A stretch of DNA of 64,000 nt from CAVVYW01 sp963752605 (GTDB taxonomy: Bacteria; Actinomycetota; Thermoleophilia; Solirubrobacterales; 70-9), in NCBI GenBank assembly GCA_963752605.1, contig CAVVYW010000005.1, positions 310,001 to 374,000 on the forward strand, written 5' to 3'. Each line of letters opens with the position of its first letter. Positions within the stretch are counted from its first letter, which is position 1. A program made the translations under genes and the position numbers. Of this stretch, positions 1-7,847 are shown in pieces. The notes beneath the pieces are model-generated. The model ran no database searches. It was not told the origin of the DNA and saw only the letters and a list, made by a program, of their open reading frames with translations.

Positions 1-1
1 C

Positions 2-1972
2 GTCCGCTACTGCCACGACCAGCCGGAGAACTCGCTTCCCAGCCAGCTGCCCAACGCTCCCAAGCACGTCCTCGATCTCGGCCTCTACGAGGCGCGGCCC
101 GGCGCGGCTCTCTGGGCGCCTTCTGAGTTTCGCGGGTGGGCGGGCTCCAGCATCCGCGACGTCACCGTCTCGCCCAACGGCTTCTCGGACGAGGCCACCT
201 ACTCCGCGAACAGGAAGGCGCACGTCCATGGCAGGACGACGCGCGGGTACGAGCCCGGCCCGATCCCGGCGGGCCAGTGGGCGGTCGAGCTGGGAGTCGC
301 CGCTGTCGCCTCCCAGCAGGAGGGGGACGCCACCGGCGAGGTCGCGTGGCGAGTCGAGGTCGACCTGAGCACGAGTACGGACTTCACGAACGACCTCTAC
401 CTGCCGACGCCATACGCCTCCACCCCGGCGGACGCCGATCCCGGCTGGTACGCGGGCGACTTTCACGTCCACGGCGAGCATGAGCCGGGCAACGCGCTGA
501 TGCGCGAGACCTTCCGCTACGCGTTCTCCCCGATCGCCCCGGGCTCGGCCGGCGGGGCGGCGCTCGATTTCGTGACGCTCGTGGACCACAACAACATCAG
601 CGCCTTCGATGAGATCGGGCGCTTCCAGCCGCTCCACCCCGGCAAGCTGATCGTCCGCTCCACCGAGGTCACCACCTACCGCGGCCATCTCCAGAGTCAC
701 GCCAGCGGCCAGTTCACCGATTACCGCACCGGCTCGCTGTTCGAGGCGTCCCTGAACGACGCCGGCGGGATCAACCGGACCCTCGGGGCCCTCACCGCCT
801 CCGGTGGCCCGCGGCCCGCCTCGGCCCTCTTCGACGAGATCCACGCGGACGGCGGCTTCAGCCAGATCAACCACCCGACGATCTTCCCCTCGGCCGTGCC
901 GACCTTCGACGACTTCTGCCGCGGCTGCTCGTGGGAGTACTCCGGCGCGGAAACCGACTACTCCAAGGTGGATGCCATCGAGGTGGCGACCGGGCCCGCC
1001 GGCATCCGGCAGTCGCCGCATCCGGGGCCGAACCCGTTCACCCCCCTGGCTATCCAGTTCTACGAGGACGCCCTGGCGACCGGAGCCAAGATCGCGGCCG
1101 TCGGCTCCAGTGACTCACACCAGGCGGGTGCCGCCGCGGACGACCCCTCGGACGTCACTGCCGCGCCGATCGGCCAGGCCACCACCGTCGTGCTCGCGGA
1201 TCAGCTCTCCGAACAAGGTGTCTCGGATGCCGTAACGGCGGGCCACACGTACGTCAAGGTGTTCGGCAACGACGGGCCGGACCTCCGCTTCTGCGCAGGC
1301 CCGCTCGGCCCAGACGGGGTCTGCAGCATGGATCCAGACCCGGCCGAGACGATCATCGGCGACACGCTCGCAGCGGACTCGACCACGTTCACCGCCCGGG
1401 TGCTCGACGCCGGCCCGGGCGCCACCCGGCCGGGTGTCTACACGCTCGTTCTGTTCAAAGACGGTGCGCCGACCCTCGAGGTCCCGATACCTGACGACGA
1501 CGAGGCGTTCCAGTTCCCGAGCTTCGGTCTCGGCCGCTACCGGCTGCAGGTGATGCGTCTGGCGACGGGGGTGGCATCGGTCGAGGACGTCTCCAGCCCG
1601 ATCTACCTGGAGGCGGCGGGCCCGCCGCCCGATGACGACATCGACGACGACGGCGTCCTCGACGCGGACGACAACTGCCCCCAGACGGCCAACCCGGTTC
1701 AGGAGGACGCCGACGGCGATGGGCTCGGAGATGCGTGCGACGCTGACCGTGACGGCGACGGGGTCGCGAACGTGGAAGACGACTGCCCCGCCCTGGCGGG
1801 AATCCCTGACGGTGGCTGTCCCGCACAGGCCCCGCAGGAGGAGGGGAAGACCCTGGACATGATCAGCCGAGTTGAGCAAATCGAGTCCATTACCGCCTCC
1901 CGCAAGTGCAAGCGGAGGCAGGCGGCGCGCCCGTCGGCCCGACGCCGGTGCGGGCGCAGGAAGGGCCGCTAG
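2..1972 (+). CDS. CehA/McbA-like PHP metallohydrolase, secreted, 5' truncated
   Basis: The reading frame is already open at base 2, so the start lies outside the window; 656 residues are visible. Metal-binding PHP-type motifs are present: DFHVHGEHEPGN near residue 153, VTLVDHNN near 192 and SSDSHQAG near 368. This arrangement is known from CehA/McbA-family phosphoesterase-like hydrolases. Residues about 545-600 contain aspartate-rich calcium-binding repeats of the thrombospondin type 3 kind (DADGDGLGDACDADRDGDG). The last 25 residues are basic with two cysteines (KCKRRQ...RRRCGRRKGR), a tail also seen on other secreted proteins in this window. Extracellular or surface location is inferred from the calcium repeats and the tail. 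The substrate is unknown. Confidence 0.75.
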   Translation, partial: VRYCHDQPENSLPSQLPNAPKHVLDLGLYEARPGAALWAPSEFRGWAGSSIRDVTVSPNGFSDEATYSANRKAHVHGRTTRGYEPGPIPAGQWAVELGVAAVASQQEGDATGEVAWRVEVDLSTSTDFTNDLYLPTPYASTPADADPGWYAGDFHVHGEHEPGNALMRETFRYAFSPIAPGSAGGAALDFVTLVDHNNISAFDEIGRFQPLHPGKLIVRSTEVTTYRGHLQSHASGQFTDYRTGSLFEASLNDAGGINRTLGALTASGGPRPASALFDEIHADGGFSQINHPTIFPSAVPTFDDFCRGCSWEYSGAETDYSKVDAIEVATGPAGIRQSPHPGPNPFTPLAIQFYEDALATGAKIAAVGSSDSHQAGAAADDPSDVTAAPIGQATTVVLADQLSEQGVSDAVTAGHTYVKVFGNDGPDLRFCAGPLGPDGVCSMDPDPAETIIGDTLAADSTTFTARVLDAGPGATRPGVYTLVLFKDGAPTLEVPIPDDDEAFQFPSFGLGRYRLQVMRLATGVASVEDVSSPIYLEAAGPPPDDDIDDDGVLDADDNCPQTANPVQEDADGDGLGDACDADRDGDGVANVEDDCPALAGIPDGGCPAQAPQEEGKTLDMISRVEQIESITASRKCKRRQAARPSARRRCGRRKGR

Positions 1973-2055
1973 CTCCCGAGCGCAGACTCGGAGCGGCGAT
2001 TAGTTCCCATGCCCGCGGCGGTCTAAATCCGAAAGCAAACCGAAAGGAGAAGGAG

Positions 2056-2622
2056 ATGGGAAAGCTGGTTGTCACCGAATTCGTCTCACTTGACGGCGTC
2101 ATGCAGGCGCCGGGAGGCGAGGACTTCAAGTACCCGGGATGGACCTTTGAGATCGATCGCGGCGAGGATGGCAACCAGTTCAAGCTCGACGAGACCCTCG
2201 AGGCGGACGCGCACCTGCTGGGCAAGAAGACCTACGAGAGCTTCGCGGGCGCCTGGCCCCAGCGGGAGGGCGAGTTCGCCGACAAGATCAACAAGGATCC
2301 CAAGTACGTCGTCTCGACCACGCTCGGAGATCCCGGGTGGGAGAACGTCACCGTTCTCGACAGCGGGGACGCCACCGAGCAGGTGAAGAAGCTGAAGGAT
2401 GAGGTCGACGGCACCATCCTCCTGGCGGGCAGCCGCAGGCTCGCCCAGGAGCTGATCGAGAACGACCTGGTGGACCAGATCAACCTGATGGTCTTCCCGG
2501 TCGTGCTGGGAACCGGCGACAGGCTCTTCGGGGAATTCAGCGACAAGAAGGACCTGAAGCTGGTGGAGTCCAGGACCGTCGGCGACGACGGGGTGCTGGT
2601 GCAGATCTACCAGCCCGCCTGA
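2056..2622 (+). CDS. Dihydrofolate reductase family (RibD C-terminal-like) protein
   Basis: 188 residues. The N-terminus VTEFVSLDGVMQAPGG and the later GSRRLAQELIENDLVDQ and VFPVVLGTGDRLF segments are typical of the RibD C-terminal/DHFR-like superfamily, which binds NAD(P)H. Members of unknown substrate are common in actinobacteria. The ATG is chosen because it follows a strong purine-rich ribosome site (aggagaaggag) and gives the same length as the clear paralogue at 28377-28943. The next gene starts 2 bases after this stop, so the pair is probably co-translated. No folate or riboflavin genes lie nearby, so the substrate cannot be inferred. Confidence 0.8.
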   Translation: MGKLVVTEFVSLDGVMQAPGGEDFKYPGWTFEIDRGEDGNQFKLDETLEADAHLLGKKTYESFAGAWPQREGEFADKINKDPKYVVSTTLGDPGWENVTVLDSGDATEQVKKLKDEVDGTILLAGSRRLAQELIENDLVDQINLMVFPVVLGTGDRLFGEFSDKKDLKLVESRTVGDDGVLVQIYQPA

Positions 2623-2624
2623 GG

Positions 2625-3203
2625 ATGGCGAAGACGCAGTACTACTGCGCGGCGACCCTGGACGGCTACATCGCCGACGAGGACGACGGGATCGACTGGC
2701 TCACCGGCTACGAGGGGAGCTTCGACGGTGAGGGGGCGGAGCCCGGGCCTATGAGCGACGGCGGCTCCTACGGGTCCTTCTACGAGGACGTTGGATCGCT
2801 GATCAGCGGCTCGACCACCTATGAGTTCGTGCTCGACCACATGGGCGGGGGCGGCCGGTGGCCGTACGCGGGCAAGCCCTACTGGGTCCTGAGCTCGCGC
2901 GACCTCGACGTACCCAAGGGAGAGGACGTCCGGATCCTCAAGGCAGACGTGCAGGACATCCACGACGATCTGGTCGCCGCCGCGGGCGGCAAGAACGTCT
3001 GGGTTGTCGGCGGCGGCAACGTGGCCTCGCAGTTCGCGGACGAGGGCCTGCTGGACGAGTTGCTGCTGACCGTGGTCCCGGTCGTCCTCGGCTCGGGCAA
3101 GCCGCTCTTCGACCGCGCCCCGCCCGGCGGCCCGATGCAGTTGCTGGGCACGCGCACCTACGAGACCGGGATGGTGGAGCTGCGCTACGGGATCGGGCGC
3201 TAG
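2625..3203 (+). CDS. Dihydrofolate reductase family protein (second member)
   Basis: 192 residues. It begins KTQYYCAATLDGYIADEDDG and contains GGGNVASQFADEGLLDELLL and VVPVVLGSGKPLFD, the same RibD C-terminal/DHFR-like fold as the preceding gene but clearly divergent in sequence. It starts 2 bases after the upstream stop, with the ribosome site inside that gene's end. The two form an operon. An NADPH-dependent reductase activity is inferred from the family; no substrate is indicated. Confidence 0.8.
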   Translation: MAKTQYYCAATLDGYIADEDDGIDWLTGYEGSFDGEGAEPGPMSDGGSYGSFYEDVGSLISGSTTYEFVLDHMGGGGRWPYAGKPYWVLSSRDLDVPKGEDVRILKADVQDIHDDLVAAAGGKNVWVVGGGNVASQFADEGLLDELLLTVVPVVLGSGKPLFDRAPPGGPMQLLGTRTYETGMVELRYGIGR

Positions 3204-3316
3204 CGGGCGGCCTCCGGTCCTCGGTACCGAGAATCGCGGTTGTGATCCGGTGGGGGTCGGGATAGGCTCGGGGTCGTAATGCAGGACCCAGGCGTGCATC
3301 ACTCGACAGGAGTTGG

Positions 3317-4051
3317 ATGAAGTACGGGGCGTCCGCGAGGTGCGGATGCGTACTGGTTGTGGTTGGGGTCAGCTGGCTCCTACTGGCCGGTACGGCGGGG
3401 GCGGTGCAGACGGAGCGGGTCGCGAACGGAGGCTTCGAATCGGGGACCGCGCAGTGGAGCTTCACCAACGCCAATCACTGCACGCTGGGAACCTGCGCGC
3501 GGGCACCGGCGAACGGTGTCGGGTTTGCAAGCAGCAGCGTGGGGTTCGAGATGATCCTGGCGATGACCCCGAACCAGCCGCTTGGCAGCATCACGCAATC
3601 GGTCTTGGTGCCGGAGGCGCCGGCGTCTTTGACCTTCAATCTCCGTTTTGTTGACAGCATGGACCCCACGATCGTGAGTTCCCTGGACGTGTCCCTGGAC
3701 GGGACCCTCCTGACATCTCAGTCTCCGGCCCCGGGGGCGTTTCAACTGGTCACGGTGCCGATTCCGGCCGGACTAATTGGCGGCGCGTCGCCGCGCTTGC
3801 TGGAGTTCGAAGGGTTCTGCAACAGCTCGTCATCTTCCACCAGCTCATGCGATTCGATCGACTTGGACGATGTCTCCCTGCTCACTGGAACACCCGTGGC
3901 GCCAGGCGGCGGCACGGGTGTGGCGCCAGTCGGCACCTCAGTGCCGGTCGAGACCGGCCAGCGCGCCGCGGCGCTCGCGAAGTGCAAGAAGAAGAAAAGC
4001 AAGACGGCCCGCAAGAGGTGCAAGAAGAAGGCGAACCGGCTCCCCCGGTAG
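3317..4051 (+). CDS. Secreted protein with jelly-roll-like N-terminus and Cys/Lys tail
   Basis: 244 residues. A signal peptide is clear: basic start, hydrophobic run VLVVVGVSWLLLAG, cleavage around TAGA-VQ. The mature protein begins with NGGFESGTAQW, a motif seen at the start of many secreted carbohydrate-binding-like or DUF642-like beta-sandwich domains, and it contains four cysteines in the middle. The last 24 residues form a basic tail with two cysteines (KCKKKKSKTARKRCKKK), matching the tail logic of neighbouring secreted proteins. It is probably an extracellular wall-associated protein. No catalytic motif was seen. Confidence 0.6.
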   Translation: MKYGASARCGCVLVVVGVSWLLLAGTAGAVQTERVANGGFESGTAQWSFTNANHCTLGTCARAPANGVGFASSSVGFEMILAMTPNQPLGSITQSVLVPEAPASLTFNLRFVDSMDPTIVSSLDVSLDGTLLTSQSPAPGAFQLVTVPIPAGLIGGASPRLLEFEGFCNSSSSSTSSCDSIDLDDVSLLTGTPVAPGGGTGVAPVGTSVPVETGQRAAALAKCKKKKSKTARKRCKKKANRLPR

Positions 4052-4113
4052 ATCCTCCTCGCACGAAGCAGAGGCTGGCGAGATCACACGGCCGCGAAGA
4101 CCGCCGCATAACC

Positions 4114-4155
4114 GCGGCGGCTAGCCTTCCCGGTTCTGATTTCGACGAACCAATT
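4114..4155 (+). repeat. Direct repeat copy 1: decayed duplicate of the efp start region
   Basis: About 42 bases matching 5486-5527, which hold the leader and first six codons of efp. Only about three differences are seen: one missing G at the start codon and two substitutions. This copy has lost the GTG start and soon runs into stops, so it is not translated. The two copies flank the beta-propeller gene. The rest of 4052-4270 holds no gene I can recognise. Confidence 0.7.
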
Positions 4156-4270
4156 GAGTAGCGGGCTAACTGGCACATAGCCCCGCAGGTCGCGCACCTC
4201 CCCGCGCCTCAAGCGGTACCTGGGCAGTGCCGATGCTTCTGGAGGGCGCCTGGAGGGTTGCGCCAAAGGC

Positions 4271-5479
4271 ATGCCGACACGTACGAAACATCTCGAACTG
4301 TGGGGTTCCGTCCGGGCGAGGGCGTCGGCTTTCCTGGCCCTGCTCGCGCTGGTGGCGGCGGCCGCGTTGGCGAGCGCCTCGAATGCGCTGGCCTACACCG
4401 CCTACGTCAGCAACTCCGGCTCCAACAACGTCACCCCGATTGACACCGCCACCAACATGCCGGGCGCGACGATCGCGGTCGGCAGCTCCCCGCAGGCCGT
4501 CGCGATCACCCCCGACGGCGCCACCGCCTACGTCGCCAACTTCATCTCCGGCAACGTGACGCCGATCGCCACCACCACGAACACGGCGGGTACGCCGATC
4601 TCGGTGGGCAGTGGGCCCGGGCCCGCGGGGATCGCGATCACCCCCAACGGCGCCACCGCCTACGTCGCCAGGGGCGACGACATCGTGGTCCCGATTGAGA
4701 CCGCCACCAACACGACGGGCCCGACGATCGCGGTCGGCGACGGCCCCATTGGGATCGCGGTCACCCCCAACGGCAGCACCGCCTATGTCACCAACAACAA
4801 CTCCAACGACGTCACCGCGATCGCAATCGCCACCAACACCGTGGCTGCGACGATCCAGGTTGGCCTCAACCCCAGCGGAGTCGCGGTCACGCCTGACGGC
4901 GCCACTGCCTACGTCACCAACCGCACCTCCGACACCGTCAGCGCGATCGACACTGCCACCAACACCGTGGTCGCGACGACCGCGGTCGGCGACGGCCCAT
5001 TCGGGATCGCAGTCACCCCCGACGGCGCGACCGCCTACGTCGCCAACGGCAGCGACGACAGCGCCTCCGCGATCGACACCGCCACAAACACCGTGGTCGA
5101 CACAATCACGGTCGGCACCGAACCATTCGGCATCGCGGTCACCCCCGACGGCGCCACCGCCTACGTCGCCAACGGCAGCTCCAACGACGTCACCCCGATA
5201 GTCACCGCCACCAACACCGCCGGCCCACCGATCGGAGTCGGGAACCGGCCCGTCGGGATCGCGATCGCCCTCGTCCCGAGGCGGCCGACTCCGCCGACTC
5301 CCACAACGCCCAAAGCGGCGACGCCGTCACCGCGGTTGGACGCCAAGTGCAAGCGCCTCCGCAAGAAGCTGAATCGTCAGAAGCGAAACCTGGCGGCGGC
5401 CGCCACCGAGGAGAAGCGCTCGATGATCGAGGCGAACATCGAGGACACGAAAAGGCGCCTGAAGAAGCTCGGCTGCTGA
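4271..5479 (+). CDS. Secreted YVTN-family beta-propeller protein
   Basis: 402 residues. A cationic start is followed by a hydrophobic signal segment (AFLALLALVAAAALASASNALA). Residues about 37-333 are seven or so tandem repeats of about 42 residues carrying variants of VGDGPFGIAVTPDGATAYVAN, the hallmark of YVTN/lactonase-like beta-propellers. The C-terminal 45 residues form a basic, probably helical segment that begins with KCKRLRKK and ends RRLKKLGC, so it again has a cysteine at each end. The protein is probably extracellular. Propellers of this type bind ligands or surfaces; nothing here shows an enzyme active site. Confidence 0.75.
   Translation: MPTRTKHLELWGSVRARASAFLALLALVAAAALASASNALAYTAYVSNSGSNNVTPIDTATNMPGATIAVGSSPQAVAITPDGATAYVANFISGNVTPIATTTNTAGTPISVGSGPGPAGIAITPNGATAYVARGDDIVVPIETATNTTGPTIAVGDGPIGIAVTPNGSTAYVTNNNSNDVTAIAIATNTVAATIQVGLNPSGVAVTPDGATAYVTNRTSDTVSAIDTATNTVVATTAVGDGPFGIAVTPDGATAYVANGSDDSASAIDTATNTVVDTITVGTEPFGIAVTPDGATAYVANGSSNDVTPIVTATNTAGPPIGVGNRPVGIAIALVPRRPTPPTPTTPKAATPSPRLDAKCKRLRKKLNRQKRNLAAAATEEKRSMIEANIEDTKRRLKKLGC
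4400..5270 (+). repeat. Tandem coding repeats of the beta-propeller
   Basis: Near-regular units of about 126 bases encode propeller blades. Phrases such as gtcacccccgacggcgcc recur almost unchanged, which suggests recent unit duplication or gene conversion. The repeat is part of the coding sequence, not a CRISPR array or satellite. Confidence 0.75.
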
Positions 5480-5485
5480 GGACGC

Positions 5486-5527
5486 GCGGCGGCTAGCCTT
5501 CCCGGTTCGTGATCTCGACGAACCAGT
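5486..5527 (+). repeat. Direct repeat copy 2: efp leader and first codons
   Basis: This is the intact partner of the copy at 4114-4155. It covers the short leader ctagccttcccggttc and the first efp codons, beginning with the GTG at 5509. Confidence 0.7.
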
Positions 5528-6070
5528 TTAAGAACGGCACCCACATCGAGGTGGACGGGACGATCTTCAAGATCGTCGAGTTCCAGCACGTGAAGCCCGG
5601 CAAGGGCGGCGCCTTCGTGCGCTCGAAGCTGAAGCGGGTCGGCGACGGGGCCGTGATCGACAAGACTTTCAAGGCCGGCGAGAAGTTCCGGCCGGTCCGC
5701 ACCGAGACCAAGAAGATGCAGTACCTCTACGAGTCCGGCGACAACGTCGTCTTCATGGACAACACGGAGCTACGACCAGGTCGAGATCCCCAAGGACGTG
5801 GCCGGCGAGGCGCTGCAGTGGGTCCCGCCCAACTCCGACGTCGAACTGCTGCTCGTTGACGAGCGCCCATCGGGCGTGCAGGTGCCGAGCGCGGTCGAGC
5901 TGGCGGTGACCGAGACCGACCCGGGCCTCAAGGGCGACACCGCCTCCGGTGGCGGCTCCAAGCCCGCGAAGCTGGAGACCGGGGTGACGGTCCAGGTGCC
6001 CCTCTTCATCAACGAAGGGGAGAGGGTCCGGGTCGACACCCGCAGCGGCGAGTACGTCTCCCGCGCCTAG
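5509..6070 (+). CDS. efp: Elongation factor P, interrupted by a +1 frameshift
   Basis: EF-P enters the ribosome E site and relieves stalling at polyproline. The KOW-like N-terminal domain is obvious (FQHVKPGKGGAFVRSKLK), followed by KTMQYLYESGD-type sequence. After FMDNTE the frame breaks: one extra C at about 5770 separates it from the expected YDQVEIPKDVAGEALQW, which continues in another frame to the canonical end (GDTASGGGSKPAKLETG, then EGERVRVDTRSGEYVSRA). Removing one base gives a full-length protein of about 186 residues with normal spacing. EF-P is highly conserved, so a consensus error is more likely than true loss. The GTG at 5509 is the family start. Confidence 0.9.
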
Positions 6071-6072
6071 CG

Positions 6073-7039
6073 TCAGTCGCGCGGGATCGGCCGCGCGGCT
6101 CCGAGGTAGGTGAGCAGGCTGCCGCGGACGAAGGCGCCGAAGAGGACCCCCGGCGGCGTCCCGGGGGCGAGCTCGAGCTCCGCGCGGGCGACGTGGACGC
6201 CGACCACATCCTGGGTGCTGATCGAGGCCTCGGCGATCTCCCTCGCCACCGGCTCCCCGGTGATCTCGTCGGTCGCACCCGGCGCGAGGGCTCGCCCCAG
6301 CGCCTTGGCCTGCCGGTCCGCCACCGGCTCCGAGTCGTCGACGGCGCAGAGGATCTCCCGACGCGGCCCAGCCACGCCCATCGCGATCAGCTCCGGGCTG
6401 GCGATCGGTTGTGGGTGAAGGCCCCCGGAACGGGTCGCGCGGCGACGACCTCGCCGAGGCATTCCGTCGCCGCCTTGACCGTCGGCGCCTCGAGCGCCTC
6501 CGCCGAGCCCTCCTCGTCGATCAGGCTCGAGCGTGCGTCATCGAAGCGCGCCAGTACGACGCCGGCCGGGCCGATCGCGACCCGCGAGACGAGCGCGCCG
6601 AGAGGGAGGAGCGGTCCCTCGGTGACGCCCTCGGCCTGATCTCCCAGGTCGTACAGGGTCCAGTCGCCACTCTCCAGCGTCTTCGCCCCGGCGCCTTCAA
6701 GCAACTCGGGGAGCCGCCCGGCGTCGGTCCCGTCGAAGCGGACACCGTAGGCGTAGGATCCCCCGATCGAGATCGCCTCGCTCGCCTGCCTGGGGTCGAA
6801 CCCAGTCCCGCGCGAGATCGCGGCGGCCTCGTCGAGCAGGTCGTCGGCGGCGGGCCCAGGGCGTCCGCCTGCCACTCGGCGCCGGTGCCGTCGCTCCAGC
6901 CGAAGCCGACGCCGGTCGGCGCGACGCCGTCGCCGAGGCCCTCGAGGGCCGTCTGAAACCCGGTATCGGGACTCCCGCCGCCGCATCCGGCACCCGCCAG
7001 CGCCAGCATCGTGACCGCAACGATCGCCGTCAGCCGCAT
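6073..7039 (-). CDS. Putative lipoprotein, two apparent frameshifts
   Basis: The gene starts at 7039 with MRLTAIVAVTMLALAGAGCGGG, a lipoprotein signal with lipobox LAGAGC. Reading changes frame twice: at about 6853 (one base missing before AADDLLDEAAAISRGTGFD) and at about 6407 (one base missing between FTHN and PIASPELIAMGVAG). Correcting both yields about 320 residues ending YLGAARPIPRD. The protein would be membrane-anchored on the outer face. I do not recognise a domain. It sits convergent to efp and divergent from nusB. Confidence 0.5.
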
Positions 7040-7083
7040 GCCGCGACTCTGCCACAAGCCCGCCGGCTTGCGAGGATTCAGGG

Positions 7084-7455
7084 ATGCGCCGCTCCGACCA
7101 GAGAAGGGACGCCGTCTTCGCCGGCTACCAGCACGCGGTCACGGGCCGCCCGCTGGAGGACCTCCTCGCGGACGCGAAGCCCTTCACGCGCGAGCTGGCG
7201 GAAGGGGTGGAGGCGAACCGCAAGGAGCTCGACGAGCTGATCTCACGCCACTCGAAGGGCTGGTCGATCGACCGGATCGCGCCGCTCGAGCGCAACATCA
7301 TGCGGGTCGCCCTGTACGAGGCGCTGCACCGCGAAGACGTGCCGGTCGAGGTGGCGATCGACGAGGCGGTGGAGCTGACCAAGCAGTACTGCGGCAGCGA
7401 CGCCCCCGGGTTCGTCAACGGCATCCTGGGCGCGGCCGTGGGCGAGCCCGCCTGA
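7084..7455 (+). CDS. nusB: Transcription antitermination factor NusB
   Basis: 123 residues, all in one compact helical domain. Family signatures are RRDAVFAGYQ near the start, IAPLERNIMRVALYE in the middle, and PVEVAIDEAVELTKQYC followed by FVNGILGAAV at the end. NusB binds boxA RNA with NusE/S10 in rRNA antitermination. The position just after efp is the usual bacterial neighbourhood. The ATG at 7084 fits the normal length. Confidence 0.9.
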   Translation: MRRSDQRRDAVFAGYQHAVTGRPLEDLLADAKPFTRELAEGVEANRKELDELISRHSKGWSIDRIAPLERNIMRVALYEALHREDVPVEVAIDEAVELTKQYCGSDAPGFVNGILGAAVGEPA

Positions 7456-7650
7456 GCTGGGGACATAACCCGGTCGCTGAACCCCGTCGCCCACCTCCAG
7501 GCACGAATTGGACGAACGTATCAGTAGTTAGAGGTGGCCGGATGGGAGCACCTACGAAACGATCGCCAGATGAGCAGGAGCCCGAGCTGATCGAGCTGAG
7601 GTGGGGGGCGGCCAACCAGTCAGCGCGCCCGATCGAATACCTTGGCGGCG

Positions 7651-7839
7651 ATGGAGAGCGGAGCGCCGAATCTGGAATCGATAACCGCCGAGCTGGAGCG
7701 GATAGCGACCGAGCTCAGCGGCGATCCGGACGAGGAGCGCGCCGCCGAGCTGGTTCGCGAGGCCTCCCGCCTCGCCGCCGAAGCGGGACGGGCAGTGGAG
7801 TCCGCCCAGCAGGCCGCGACGGATACGTCGCCGCGCTGA
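7651..7839 (+). CDS. xseB: Exodeoxyribonuclease VII small subunit (XseB)
   Basis: 62 residues from the ATG at 7651 (a TTG at 7642 is an alternative). The sequence is a short acidic helix-rich protein (LESITAELERIATELSG, then AAELVREASRLAAEAG), matching the small-subunit pattern. Codon third positions are strongly GC, which supports real coding. The next gene starts 9 bases after the stop. No xseA is present upstream: only about 195 bases separate it from nusB, and they hold nothing resembling the large subunit. Family assignment rests on pattern and context. Confidence 0.65.
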   Translation: MESGAPNLESITAELERIATELSGDPDEERAAELVREASRLAAEAGRAVESAQQAATDTSPR

Positions 7840-7847
7840 GGAAGGGG

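Noticed and set aside
4390..5280. Regular repeats resembling a CRISPR array
   Set aside because: The repeat units are in frame, about 126 bases, and encode beta-propeller blades; there are no short direct repeats with unique spacers and no cas genes.
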